In this document: in pieces, positions 1 through 9,300 of the stretch | Position numbering within the stretch: the first letter of the stretch is position 1 | Layout of the letters: every line of letters begins with the position of its first letter | DNA from: Verrucomicrobiota bacterium | GTDB lineage: Bacteria; Verrucomicrobiota; Verrucomicrobiia; Opitutales; Opitutaceae | DNA length: 25,032 bases | Reading direction: 5' to 3' | NCBI GenBank assembly: GCA_030832235.1 | Contig: JAURJO010000531.1 | Coordinates: forward strand, 1-25,032 | The notes under the pieces: generated by a model | The model's database searches: none | The model's input: the letters and a program-made list of their open reading frames with translations, nothing else | What the model was told of the DNA's origin: nothing | Made by a program: the position numbers and the translations under genes

Positions 1-322
1 GGCGGCGGACGAGTTCGGCGGCGACGCGGTCGGTGGACTGGCGCGAGATGCCGCATTGGTCGAGCGTGAGCAGCACGCCGCGGTTGCCGGCGGGGTCGGC
101 GATGGCGAGCGCCTTGGCCCAAAGCTCCTGCGCGGTGCCGTCGGCGGGTTTGTCGCGCGACGCGTAGCCGGTCATCCAGAGGCCGGCGGGGGGGGTGATA
201 TTCTCGCGGGCGGTGCCGGCGCGCCAGGAGGCGGCCGGGGCGGCGGCAAGCGGGGCAATTACGATGGCGAGCAGCGGCGCGAGGACGGCGGCCGCGCGGC
301 GGAGCGGGGTAGGCGCGTTCAT
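1..322 (-). CDS. Neutral/alkaline ceramidase-like secreted hydrolase, N-terminal part (runs off left edge)
   Basis: An open frame reads leftwards from an ATG at 322 to the window edge without a stop, giving 107 residues. Residues 1 to about 28 form a signal peptide: basic start (MNAPTPLRR), an Ala/Leu/Ile core, then AAAPAAS. The following segment has ENITPP, then GLWMTGYASR, then WAKALAIAD and VLLTLDQCGISR. This order (ITP, an M-x-GY loop, 'AKAL', and a hydrophobic strand ending in an acidic residue) matches the N-terminus of the neutral/alkaline non-lysosomal ceramidase family, in which secreted zinc amidases cleave N-acyl sphingoid lipids. Many environmental Verrucomicrobiota and Planctomycetota homologues have no tested substrate, so ceramide hydrolysis is only a family-level guess. 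The zinc site lies outside the window. The gene follows the TonB receptor stop by 69 bases on the same strand with no clear terminator between, so co-transcription is likely. Confidence 0.75.
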   Translation of the reverse strand, partial: MNAPTPLRRAAAVLAPLLAIVIAPLAAAPAASWRAGTARENITPPAGLWMTGYASRDKPADGTAQELWAKALAIADPAGNRGVLLTLDQCGISRQSTDRVAAELVRR

Positions 323-391
323 GAGCGCGAGTAACCCGCGGCCGCGCCGGTCAGGCAAGGCATTCCCCGCCCGCCGGACCTCGTGCCCCGC

Positions 392-3376
392 TCAGAACAC
401 GCCCTTGAGCCCGAACGTCCAGAACGTGCCCACGATCATGTCGGAGAGCATGTACGAAGGGTCGACCTGGTAGCGGTATTCCGAGACGTTGAAGAGATTC
501 CGCACCTGGAAAAACGCGCCGAGGCGCGGCGAGATCTGCCAGCCGCCGTTGAGGTCGATCATGGTGCGGGCCTTGCGCCACGTGATGACGCCCGCCGAGC
601 TCATCGGAGTGTCGTCCGTCCACTTCCCGCTGGCGCCGAACGAGAGGCGACCGAGGCGGTAGCTCAACGTGCCGCCGAGCATGTGCGGCACCATCGCGGC
701 GCGCGGCGTGGAGGCGTAGGTGCGGGTGTAGCTGGCGGAGGCGTTGAGACCGCGGAGGGCGCCGGGCAGGAACGAGAGCGCCTGGCTGTACTCGAGCGTC
801 ATACCCCGCACCTGCGCCGTGCCCTCACGATTGCCGACCGACAGAAACCGGTAACCGGAATAAAGCGGATCGTCGCCGTACCCGAAGGCGTCGGAGGCGA
901 ATTCCCGCGAGGTCACGCTGTTGCTGATGCGATTCTGGAAGAGCGTGACGGCCGCGCTGCCGACCGGCTCGAAATAGTACGCGACGCGTCCGGAAAGGTT
1001 GCCGGAGCGCTCGGGCTTCAGGTCGGGGTTGGGCACCGAGACGGTCTGGTTGGTTTCGTTGAAGACCCACACGCCACCCAGGTTGCCCACTGCCGGCCGC
1101 GAGATCGTGCTGCTGTAGCCGAGGTGCGCCTGCAGGTTTTCCGCGAGGCTGTACTTGGCGCTGACAGACGGGAACAGGTTGTCGTAACCGCTGGTGCGGG
1201 TGATTTTCGGCCGGCTCATGTACTGGCGAGTAAGGCCCTCGATGGTCGTGGCGCGGCCGTTGGCTGGCGTGACCGCGAAGCCCGCCGCGCGCAATTCCGC
1301 GGCCGTGAGCGCGTCGAATTCCCGGCTCGCGAACTGGTTCTCTTCCCAGCGTAGACCGCCCTGGAGCTGCAGGCGCCCGAGGCGGGCATTGGCGAGTCCG
1401 TAGCCGGCGAGAAGGCGTTCGCGGACGTAGCTCGGGTTGTCGATGAAGGCCGTGAAGTAGTTCGCGACGGTGGCGAGGCTCGTGAAATACTCGGGCCGTT
1501 CGCGGAACAGGCGTGCGAGCTCCGTGCGGTTCGGAAAGGTCGGCGTGCCGCCGCTGATCGACGTGATGCTCGCGCCGTTGCGCAGCCGCCAGGTGTTCTC
1601 CGGGAAGGCCAGCTGAGCGAAGCTTCCGGTCGGACCTCCGCCCGGTCCGTCGTAGCGCCACGTGAGCCAGGCGTTGGGGTTGCGGAAACGGTGGTAGTCC
1701 TCGGTCACCTTGCCGCCGAACTTCAGCCAGACCGGGATCCGCCAGCTGGCGGTCCAGCGCGCATTGGCCTGCGCCTGCAGGATCTCGTCCTCCGCGAAGC
1801 GCATGTCGTCCCCGATGCGGGGATTCGTGAAGTTCGCGAGGTCCGCGAGGTCGCGCCCGCCCGTCTGCGTCACCGCCCAGTCGGTCGCCCGCGCCGACGA
1901 ACGCCGAAGTTGCAGGGTGAGGCCGGTGAGGTTGGCGACCGGCACGGTCTGGGGGCCGACGCGCGGCAGCGCGACATACTGGTTGGTCGAGATCGTGTAA
2001 TGCAGGCCGCCGTCGACCAACCAGGCGCCGCGACGGAACTCGAACTTCGGCGTCACCGTGCGGGTCTGCGCGAACTTGTGCTCGTGGTTCGTGCTCATCG
2101 CCACGCTGCCGGCGCCGTTGGCGATGGTGAAATCCGTCAGGCCGTCGCCGGTCACCGCCGCGCGGCCGCTCGCGATGACGTTCATCTGGCGGTTGTCGAT
2201 GAACGCGTCGAAGAGGTTGTACATCGCGCTGAGCGACAGCACGAGCGACGGCGAGGCGCGGAAGTCCACCGTGAGCGAGGGCGTGAAGCGCTCCGTGAGG
2301 CGCGGGTTGCTGAGGAAGTTGACGCCGGTGAGGACGCGTGGCCGCGGGTCGGTCGCGGTCGGGGTCGCGTTGTAGCTCTGGTCGAGGCGGCTCTGGACGA
2401 CGTACTGGCTCGACTCGCTGAGGTTGAACACCAGCCCGAGCCTTCCGCTCAGGAAGACGTCGGAGTACTCGAGGATCGCGCCCGGGCGGAACTTGCTCGT
2501 GCGGATGTCGCTCGGCCCATGCTCGCGGCGCCACGTGAAGTTGTCGCCGTTGGCCATGAAGTGCGTCTGCCACGAGATCCGCCGGCCCTTGCGCTCGAAG
2601 GCGCGCTTGGTCTTCAGGTTGATCGTGCCCGCCGGGGCGTCGGCGTCCTGGTCGGCGCTCGTCGTGTAGTTCACCTCGATGCGGTCGAGGCTGTTCACGG
2701 ACACCTGGTCGAAGCTGAACGAGCGCGCGCCGCCGCCCACGCCCTGTGATCCGTCGGCGCTCGCGAGCTTCATGCCGTCGACGCTCACGCCGACGTACTG
2801 AGGATCCAGTCCGCGCAACCGCGGGCCGCGGGCGTCGGGGCCGACGTAGTCAACATCCACTCCCGGCACGTTCTTCAGGAACTCGCCTACGCTGCCCTCG
2901 GCGACGTCGCCGAAGAAATCCGACGACACGCTGTTCGTGAGGTTCATCGAGCGGCGCTGTTCCATGATGGCCTTGGCGTTGCCCTCGCGCTCCGAGCGGA
3001 TCACGAGCGCGTCCATCCGTTGCACCGGGCCGGTGCCCGCCGTGGCGCCCGCGCGCGCGAGCTCGAAGTCCCGTCGCGCCACGCCACCGGCGGTAACCTC
3101 GACGGCCGCCGTGAGGGTCGGCGAGCCGGTGTAGGTGAGCGTGAGGGTGCGGTCGCCCGCGGGCACGCGATCGATGCGGTAGGAACCGTCGGGCTCGGAA
3201 AGCGCGAGCAACGTGGTGCCGGCCACGCGCACCTCGGCGTTCGCGACGTACTCACCGGACGCGGGATTGAGCACTCGGCCCGCGATCGCTCCGGTGGCGT
3301 CGGCGGCCGCGGCGGGCGGAGCCGCCGTGAACGCGAGAAGAAAGACGGACAAGCCCAACAAGGCGCGGGTGAACAT
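392..3376 (-). CDS. TonB-dependent receptor with N-terminal carboxypeptidase-regulatory-like domain
   Basis: 994 residues. It starts with a signal peptide (MFTRALLGLSVFLLAFTA, cleaved near residue 24). A carboxypeptidase-regulatory-like beta-sandwich follows at about 27-105, with the typical IAGRVLNP start and the DGSYRIDRVPAGDRTL core. A short TonB-box-like stretch (MDALVIRSERE, about 121-131) and a plug domain at about 140-270 come next (VGEFLKNVPGVDVDYV, RGLDPQYVGVSVDG, DRIEVNYTTSADQDADAPAGTINLKTK). The rest is a beta-barrel ending in ...WTFGLKGVF with the terminal Phe used by the BAM machinery. It would sit in the outer membrane and take up a ligand using TonB energy; the ligand cannot be read from sequence. 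The open frame extends far upstream, but the ATG at 3376 is the one that puts the signal peptide first. It lies 20 bases after the stop of a second receptor and is probably co-transcribed with it. No SusD-type partner is present. Confidence 0.93.
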   Translation of the reverse strand: MFTRALLGLSVFLLAFTAAPPAAAADATGAIAGRVLNPASGEYVANAEVRVAGTTLLALSEPDGSYRIDRVPAGDRTLTLTYTGSPTLTAAVEVTAGGVARRDFELARAGATAGTGPVQRMDALVIRSEREGNAKAIMEQRRSMNLTNSVSSDFFGDVAEGSVGEFLKNVPGVDVDYVGPDARGPRLRGLDPQYVGVSVDGMKLASADGSQGVGGGARSFSFDQVSVNSLDRIEVNYTTSADQDADAPAGTINLKTKRAFERKGRRISWQTHFMANGDNFTWRREHGPSDIRTSKFRPGAILEYSDVFLSGRLGLVFNLSESSQYVVQSRLDQSYNATPTATDPRPRVLTGVNFLSNPRLTERFTPSLTVDFRASPSLVLSLSAMYNLFDAFIDNRQMNVIASGRAAVTGDGLTDFTIANGAGSVAMSTNHEHKFAQTRTVTPKFEFRRGAWLVDGGLHYTISTNQYVALPRVGPQTVPVANLTGLTLQLRRSSARATDWAVTQTGGRDLADLANFTNPRIGDDMRFAEDEILQAQANARWTASWRIPVWLKFGGKVTEDYHRFRNPNAWLTWRYDGPGGGPTGSFAQLAFPENTWRLRNGASITSISGGTPTFPNRTELARLFRERPEYFTSLATVANYFTAFIDNPSYVRERLLAGYGLANARLGRLQLQGGLRWEENQFASREFDALTAAELRAAGFAVTPANGRATTIEGLTRQYMSRPKITRTSGYDNLFPSVSAKYSLAENLQAHLGYSSTISRPAVGNLGGVWVFNETNQTVSVPNPDLKPERSGNLSGRVAYYFEPVGSAAVTLFQNRISNSVTSREFASDAFGYGDDPLYSGYRFLSVGNREGTAQVRGMTLEYSQALSFLPGALRGLNASASYTRTYASTPRAAMVPHMLGGTLSYRLGRLSFGASGKWTDDTPMSSAGVITWRKARTMIDLNGGWQISPRLGAFFQVRNLFNVSEYRYQVDPSYMLSDMIVGTFWTFGLKGVF

Positions 3377-3396
3377 GGGGGGAGAATGGTGGAGCT

Positions 3397-6282
3397 TCAG
3401 AAGCGGAAGGTGTTGGTGAGCGTGATGAGCCGGGGATCCGTGTAGCGCGGGTAGCGGGCGATCCTGCCTTGGTTGGTCACGTTGTTGAACGCGTTGTCGA
3501 TGTTGAGCTGTCCCGTCCAGCGCAACCGGCCGACGCGCGACGAGTACTTCAGGAACGGACTGACGACGAACTCGTCCGCATTGCGGCGCTCCGGGATCAC
3601 GAGGACGCCGGTGATGTACAACCCACCCGGGTCGCGCACGCGGCCGCGGGCCCAGCGCAGCGAGCCGCCGATCCCGAGACCGGCGAGCGGACCGGAGCGG
3701 AAATCGTAACGCGAGACGACGCTTCCGCGGTACTGTTTCGGCTGGAGATCCTCGGCAGCCTGGTCGGCGAGGTACTCGTACGTGGCCGCGAGCGCCGTCT
3801 GGATCTCGGCAGCGGAACGCCCGAGTGAGCGCAGATAGGTTTCGGCGGCGGCCGTCTTTGCACGGAGCTGCGGCACGGAGGCCGAACGACGATTCTGGGT
3901 GGTGGAGAACCCGAGGCGGGTCGTCCATGCGCGCGTGAGGTTCGCTGTGAGCTCGAGTTCCCAGCCCTCGGTGCTCCGGTCGTTCGAGTCGTCTAGGCCG
4001 ACGATCTCGTCGGGGGACGCGGTGGCGCGGCCGGTGTTGAGCGCGGCGTTCACCTCGGTGCGCAACGCCGCCCCGATGCTTGTGCGATTGTTTTCCGCGG
4101 TGTTGTCGTAACGCACGAGCGAGGCATTCACGCGGCCGCCGAGCAGGTGGAGGCGGATGCCGAGGTCTACGCCCGAGCCGGTGGTGGGCGCGCGCGGACG
4201 GCCGTACAGGTCGGTACCGACGTTGTCGGTGAAGAGCGCCGTCTCCTGGTACGAGGCGGTGAGGTCGAGCCAGTCCGTGACGTGGTAAACCGCGCCGTAA
4301 CTGGTGTTGGTGCGCCATGAGTCGGCGCTGCTCACGGTCGGGATGGAGTCCGCGTCGGAGTCGAGCGCAGCGCCCGCGGCGTCGACGAAGCGCCACTCCT
4401 GTGCGTCGCCGAACGCCCGCGTCGGAAGGTTCTTCGCCTGGAGCCAATGGTCGCGGCTGACGCCGATGCTGGTGCGGAGGCGCCCGTTGAAAAACGTCCC
4501 GAGATGCTGGAACACCGCCGTGCTGAGCGACTGGTCGAAATACTGGAGGCCCGCGGATCCGTTGACGAAGTAGTCGAGCACCCCCGGTTGGCGCGGGAGG
4601 CGCAGGGCCTCGCCGTTGCCGTCGCGGAAGTAATACCACGGCGTGACGACGTTGTTGGCGAGGCGTGCGCCGACGCCCGTGAACCCGCGGCGCGCAATCT
4701 CCTCCTTGGTCAGGCCGAACAGCAGGTTCTTGATCCGGTAGGTTTCGTCACGGTGGTTGGCGCTGAGGATGAGGCGATGGTTGGTCCGGCCGAGATCAAG
4801 GGTGTGCACACCGATGAGCCGTACCGAGTCGATGCGGTGCTGCTCGAACCGCCGCTGGATCGTGGCCGGAATGAAGTACTGCTCGAAGTTGGGGTTAGGG
4901 ATGGTGCGCGTCGGATCGCCGGGGAAGGCGGGGTCAGGCAGGCGCGGGTTGACGTCGATGAAAACGGCGCGGGCGTTGGAGCCCGCGAGGTTGCCGTTGC
5001 GGGTGAGATTCTGGTCGGTGACCTCGTCCTGCCGGTTCCACGCGAGCCAGGCGTTCGTGCGGTCCGAGAAGGTGTGCTGGAGGGAAAGGTTGGCGACGTG
5101 GTACTTGTAGCGCACGCGGGCGTCGGGACCCGCCCAGTCCTGTTTCAACGGAAACAGGGTGACGGGTATCGGCACCCAGGGAATGCGCAGGGGGTTCTGG
5201 GGATCGGTGGCACTGGTGGCCGCGGCCCCCTGCACGATGGTGTTGGCGCGGTAGACCGGGAAGGCGTCGGTCGTCCCCAGCGTCTGCAGGTTGTAAAGGC
5301 GGCCGCCGATCATCGTCATCGCGTGGGTGTCGGCGGTCGCGGTCGGCGGGGCGGCGATGCGGGCCATGCCCACGCCGTTGGTCTGGATGCCCGGCAGGTC
5401 GGGGTTGGCGTCGCGCGCGACGGTGCCGGTGCCGCGAACGTAGACGGCGGCGACGTTGTTGAGCGCGGTGTGGCTGATGTAGCTGTCGAGCCGGCCGTCC
5501 TCGTAAGTCGCGTCGACCACCGTCCTCGGCGATCCGAACGGCTGCCAGCGCAGCGCCCCCGCGACGGCGCGGAGATTGCGCGCGGTGTTCTCGTGCCAGC
5601 CCTCGAGGTCGGAATCGAGGAGGTTGAGCCGGAGTGCAAGCCGCCGGTCCACGAGCACGCGGCTGAGGTCGGTGCTCATCCGCAGCGAGCCGCGATCGTC
5701 GAAGCGCGCCGCCGCCTCGGCGTCGTTCCGGAAGCGACCGCGCTTCGTCGCGAGGTTGATCACACCGGTGGCGTCGGTGTCTCCGTACGCGATGCCGCCG
5801 GGGCCGCGGGAAATCTCGATGCGCTCGGTGTTGAAGGTGTCCTGCGGGGTGTAAGTCGGGAAACCGTCCTTGAGCTGTCGCACCGAGGGCAGGCCGCGGA
5901 AATTGATCTGGTTGCCGGAGCGCGAGCCGACGGGCGCGCCGACCTGCATGTTGTCGTTGTAGATGTTGTCGGCTCCGATCGCGAACTCCGCGGCCTGGAA
6001 AAAGTCGGTTACACCGAGGTCGGCGAGAAACTCGGAGTTCAGGACCGAGATCGAGTTGGGCAGGTTGGCGAGCGACTCGTTGGTGCGCGTGCCGCTCATG
6101 GCGGTCGACGACTCGTAGCCGACCTCGCTGCCGGCGGTGACCTCGAAGGGCGTCAAGGTCACGGGAGCCTCCTTCGCGGCGGGTGCGGCCGCCGGTGGGT
6201 TCGGAGCCGTGGCGGCGGGAAGGTAGGCGAAGCTCGCGAGAAGGGAATGCGCGGCGAAGACGCGGCGGAGGTACGTGCGCAT
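3397..6282 (-). CDS. TonB-dependent receptor (Opitutaceae-style, plug plus barrel)
   Basis: 961 residues from the ATG at 6282. A slightly longer frame exists upstream, but this start places the basic MRTYLRR directly before the signal-peptide core. After the signal comes a Pro/Ala-rich linker, then VTLTPFEVTAG (about 41-51), a TonB-box-like segment typical of Opitutaceae receptors. The plug domain follows at about 55-200 (NSISVLNSEFLADLG, INFRGLPSVRQLKDGFPTY, TERIEISRGPGGIAYGDTDATGVINL), then a long beta-barrel ending NTFRF. The plug resembles siderophore-type receptors (RGPGG and GVINL motifs), but no iron locus is nearby and the substrate is unknown. Unlike the receptor downstream, it has no carboxypeptidase-regulatory-like domain. 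It is the first gene of the minus-strand unit and faces the M16 peptidase gene across a 119-base divergent region. Confidence 0.93.
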   Translation of the reverse strand: MRTYLRRVFAAHSLLASFAYLPAATAPNPPAAAPAAKEAPVTLTPFEVTAGSEVGYESSTAMSGTRTNESLANLPNSISVLNSEFLADLGVTDFFQAAEFAIGADNIYNDNMQVGAPVGSRSGNQINFRGLPSVRQLKDGFPTYTPQDTFNTERIEISRGPGGIAYGDTDATGVINLATKRGRFRNDAEAAARFDDRGSLRMSTDLSRVLVDRRLALRLNLLDSDLEGWHENTARNLRAVAGALRWQPFGSPRTVVDATYEDGRLDSYISHTALNNVAAVYVRGTGTVARDANPDLPGIQTNGVGMARIAAPPTATADTHAMTMIGGRLYNLQTLGTTDAFPVYRANTIVQGAAATSATDPQNPLRIPWVPIPVTLFPLKQDWAGPDARVRYKYHVANLSLQHTFSDRTNAWLAWNRQDEVTDQNLTRNGNLAGSNARAVFIDVNPRLPDPAFPGDPTRTIPNPNFEQYFIPATIQRRFEQHRIDSVRLIGVHTLDLGRTNHRLILSANHRDETYRIKNLLFGLTKEEIARRGFTGVGARLANNVVTPWYYFRDGNGEALRLPRQPGVLDYFVNGSAGLQYFDQSLSTAVFQHLGTFFNGRLRTSIGVSRDHWLQAKNLPTRAFGDAQEWRFVDAAGAALDSDADSIPTVSSADSWRTNTSYGAVYHVTDWLDLTASYQETALFTDNVGTDLYGRPRAPTTGSGVDLGIRLHLLGGRVNASLVRYDNTAENNRTSIGAALRTEVNAALNTGRATASPDEIVGLDDSNDRSTEGWELELTANLTRAWTTRLGFSTTQNRRSASVPQLRAKTAAAETYLRSLGRSAAEIQTALAATYEYLADQAAEDLQPKQYRGSVVSRYDFRSGPLAGLGIGGSLRWARGRVRDPGGLYITGVLVIPERRNADEFVVSPFLKYSSRVGRLRWTGQLNIDNAFNNVTNQGRIARYPRYTDPRLITLTNTFRF

Positions 6283-6324
6283 GGGCGGGGGTAGGGGTGG
6301 GCGGGAGGTTGCGAAGGGTTCGGC

Positions 6325-6347
6325 CACGGAACAAGCGCCGTTCCGTG
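6325..6347. promoter_or_regulatory. Perfect 8-bp inverted repeat in the divergent promoter region
   Basis: CACGGAAC and GTTCCGTG flank a 7-base spacer. The element lies in the 119-base gap between the divergent TonB receptor (start 6282) and M16 peptidase (start 6402). Its symmetry and location fit a binding site for a dimeric regulator acting on one or both units; a hairpin in one of the two leader RNAs is an alternative. An 8-base palindrome TAGCGCTA lies nearby at 6362-6369. No regulator gene is adjacent, so the binding protein is unknown. Confidence 0.4.
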
Positions 6348-6401
6348 CCGGCTTTGCCCGGTAGCGCTAGCTTTTCGGCCCGGGATGCCTTTCCTGCCCG
6401 C

Positions 6402-9254
6402 ATGCACCCCTTCCGACTCCGCGTGTCCCTGGCATTTTTGCTCTGCGCGCTTTCGCTCTCCGCGGCCGCGCCGCGGTTCGCCCACGAGGACAGCGATCTT
6501 AAGCCCGATCCCGCCGCCCGTTTCGGGCGGCTGGAAAACGGCCTGCGCTATGTGGTCCAGCGCAACGCCGAGCCCAAGGGCCGCGCCTCGCTGCGGTTGC
6601 TCATCCTCGCCGGCAGTCTGCACGAGCGCGAGGACCAGCGCGGTGTCGCCCACTTCCTGGAGCACATGGCGTTCAACGGCAGCCGCAACTTCGCGCCGGG
6701 AACGCTGGTGGAGTTCTTCCAGCGCATGGGGATGAGTTTCGGCGGCGACACCAACGCCTCCACCGGTTTCGACCGCACCCTCTATCTCCTCGAGCTGCCC
6801 GAGACATCCGAAAAGGCTCTCGCGGAGGGGTTACGCGTCTTCAGTGACTACGCCGAGGGCTTGCTGCTTTCGGGCGAGGAGATCGACCGCGAGCGCGGCA
6901 TTATTCTGAGCGAGAAGCGCGCCCGGGACAACGTGGGCTTCCGCACCGCCGTCGCGCAGTTCGAGTTCATGCTCGGCGACACCCTGCTGCCGCGCCGCAT
7001 GCCGATCGGCGCAGCCGAGGTCATCCAGGGCGCGCCGCGCGAGCGCTTCGTCGAATTCTGGGACCGCTGGTACCGCCCGGAGCGCATGGCCGCGGTGATC
7101 GTCGGCGACGTGGAACCCGATCTCGCCGAGCGCCTGATCCGCGAAACGTTTTCGCCTTTCCGCGCCCGCGGTTCCGCGCCGGCCGAGCCCGATCGCGGCA
7201 AGGTCACGATTTTCGACGGCGTGCGCGCGGGCTTCCACGCCGAGCCGGAGTCACCGGCCACCAGCGTCTCCCTCGCCGTGATGGCGCCCTACCAGCGGGA
7301 GGCCGACAACGCCGCCAACCGGGTGAAGCGCCTGCCACGGCAATTCGCGGTCTCGATGCTGAACCGCCGCCTGTCCGTCCTCGCGAAGCGGGAGGGAGCG
7401 TCTTTCAGCTCGGCCCGCGCCTCCGTCACCCAAGGCTACGATATTTTCCGTGAGGCCACCGTCGACCTCACCTGCAAGCCCGACCAATGGGCCGCCGCCC
7501 TCGCCGTCGGTGAACAGGAGCTGCGCCGCGCGCTGGAGCACGGTTTTCAGGTCGGGGAACTCGCCGAGACCAAGGCCTCTTTCCGCAATTCCCTCGAGCA
7601 GGCCGTCCGCGGCGCCACCACCCGCCGTTCCGGCAACCTCGCCGGCGAGATCGCCCAATCCATCCTCGATGAAAGGGTGTTCTCCCACCCGACCGCCAAT
7701 CGCGACCTTTACCTTCCCGCGATCGAGCGCATCACGCCCGCCGATTGCCTCGCCGCTTTGCGCGAGGCCTTCTCGGGCAACGGCCGCCACCTCATGGTCA
7801 GCGGCAACACTTCCATCCCGGGCGACGCCGCCGCGGCCATCCTCGGCGCCCACGCCGCTTCCGCGAAGGTTCCTGTCGCCGCGCCCGCCTCGGAGGTCGA
7901 GGCGAAGTGGGCCTACACCGACTTCGGCGTTCCGGGCAAGGTAGTGAAGCGGGAACAGGTCGCCGACCTCGATGTCACGCTCGTCACCTTCGCCAACGGC
8001 GTCCGCCTCAACCTGAAGCGCACGGACTTCGAGGCCGGATTGCGCGTCAGCGCTCGCGTCGGCTCCGGCGGCCTGACGGAGCCCGCCGACCGCCGCGGCC
8101 TGGCCATGCTGGCGAACAGCGCATTCACGGCGGGCGGCCTCGGCCGCCACAGCGTCGACGACCTGCGCCGTCTGCTCGCGGGCCGCAACGCCTCCATCGG
8201 TGTCCGGATCGGTTCCGACGCCCTCGAGTTCGGCAACGCCGGAGGCGGCCGCGGGGGCCGCGGCGGCGGGCCGGGCGGGACGACCCGTGCCGACCTGCTC
8301 CTCACGCTGCAATTGCTGACGGCCCATCTCACCGACCCGGGTTACCGTCCCGAGGCGTTGCGGCAGGTCCGCACCGGCATGGAGCAGATGTTCACGGGCT
8401 TCGAGCACACGCCCAATGGTCCGCTCTCCACCGAGGTCGCGAGCCTGATCGCCGGGGGCGACCATCGTTTCGGCGTTCCTCCGCGCGACGTGCTCATGGC
8501 GCGCACGCTCGACGAGGTTCGCGAGTGGCTTTCTCCCCAGCTGAAGCATGGCGCGATCGAGGTTGCCGTGATCGGCGATCTGGACGTCGACGCCACGATC
8601 GATGCCGTTGCCCGTACACTCGGCGCGCTTCCGCCGCGCGATCCACGGCCCGATCACGCGGAACTGCGGCGCGTCTCCTTTCCCAAGGAGCCTTTCACGC
8701 GTGAGTACCGCATCAGCTCCGAGATTCCCAAGGGTGTGGTCTCCCTCTACTGGCCCACGACCGACGCCTCCGACATCCGCCGCACACGCCGCCTCACGAT
8801 GCTCGCGAGCGTCTTCAGCGACCGGCTGCGCGTGAAGATCCGCGAGGAGATGGGCGGCACCTACAGCCCGCGCGCGGGGAGCAGCACGAGCGATACCTTC
8901 ATGGGCTACGGCTATATCACCTCGAGTATCGACGTCGATCCCGCCACCGCCGCGAAGGTGCGTGAGGCGGTGGTTGACCTCGCGGATGACCTCGCGCGGA
9001 ACGGCGTCACCGTCGAGGAATTGGAGCGGGCTCGTCTCCCGGCCCGCACTTCGACCCGCGAGTCGCTGCGCACCAACTCCTACTGGCTCCAGTCCGTCCT
9101 CGCCCGCGCGCAGGAGAAGCCCGAAGTCCTCGACTGGGCGCGCTCGCGCTCGGCCGACATCGAGGCGATCACCGCCGCTGAGCTCAGCGCGCTCGCCAAG
9201 CAGTATCTCGGTCGCGATCGCGTGAGCCGCGTCACTGTGCTGCCGAAGTCCTGA
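6402..9254 (+). CDS. Secreted M16 (insulinase/PqqL-type) zinc metallopeptidase
   Basis: 950 residues. The ATG at 6402 opens directly into a signal peptide (MHPFRLRVSLAFLLCALSLSA, cleaved near 23), so the longer upstream frame is rejected. The inverted zinc motif HFLEH is at residues 84-88 (H84, H88 ligands; E87 catalytic), with E164 in DRERG about 75 residues later as the probable third ligand. The second half repeats the fold and has LRVKIREEMGGTYSP near residues 808-822, the Arg/Tyr substrate-binding region of the non-catalytic half. Length and two-half layout match the roughly 930-residue PqqL-like zinc proteases of the bacterial periplasm. An unusual Gly/Arg-rich loop (GNAGGGRGGRGGGPGG, residues 611-626) interrupts the second half. 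The neighbour downstream is a caspase-like lipoprotein on the same strand, 46 bases on. Substrate unknown. Confidence 0.93.
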   Translation: MHPFRLRVSLAFLLCALSLSAAAPRFAHEDSDLKPDPAARFGRLENGLRYVVQRNAEPKGRASLRLLILAGSLHEREDQRGVAHFLEHMAFNGSRNFAPGTLVEFFQRMGMSFGGDTNASTGFDRTLYLLELPETSEKALAEGLRVFSDYAEGLLLSGEEIDRERGIILSEKRARDNVGFRTAVAQFEFMLGDTLLPRRMPIGAAEVIQGAPRERFVEFWDRWYRPERMAAVIVGDVEPDLAERLIRETFSPFRARGSAPAEPDRGKVTIFDGVRAGFHAEPESPATSVSLAVMAPYQREADNAANRVKRLPRQFAVSMLNRRLSVLAKREGASFSSARASVTQGYDIFREATVDLTCKPDQWAAALAVGEQELRRALEHGFQVGELAETKASFRNSLEQAVRGATTRRSGNLAGEIAQSILDERVFSHPTANRDLYLPAIERITPADCLAALREAFSGNGRHLMVSGNTSIPGDAAAAILGAHAASAKVPVAAPASEVEAKWAYTDFGVPGKVVKREQVADLDVTLVTFANGVRLNLKRTDFEAGLRVSARVGSGGLTEPADRRGLAMLANSAFTAGGLGRHSVDDLRRLLAGRNASIGVRIGSDALEFGNAGGGRGGRGGGPGGTTRADLLLTLQLLTAHLTDPGYRPEALRQVRTGMEQMFTGFEHTPNGPLSTEVASLIAGGDHRFGVPPRDVLMARTLDEVREWLSPQLKHGAIEVAVIGDLDVDATIDAVARTLGALPPRDPRPDHAELRRVSFPKEPFTREYRISSEIPKGVVSLYWPTTDASDIRRTRRLTMLASVFSDRLRVKIREEMGGTYSPRAGSSTSDTFMGYGYITSSIDVDPATAAKVREAVVDLADDLARNGVTVEELERARLPARTSTRESLRTNSYWLQSVLARAQEKPEVLDWARSRSADIEAITAAELSALAKQYLGRDRVSRVTVLPKS

Positions 9255-9300
9255 CCGCGGGATTGCGTCGCGGCGCCGCCTCGCCGTGGCTTGCGCCGCC

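Noticed and set aside
3377..4639. Upstream continuation of the first TonB receptor frame, as if it were a 1415-residue protein
   Set aside because: The extra 421 residues are Arg/Pro/His-rich and overlap the second receptor in another frame. The signal peptide begins exactly at the ATG at 3376.
4447..6294. 615-codon plus-strand frame opposite the second TonB receptor
   Set aside because: The minus-strand receptor is complete with plug motifs and a terminal Phe. The plus-strand translation is charged and repetitive without motifs.
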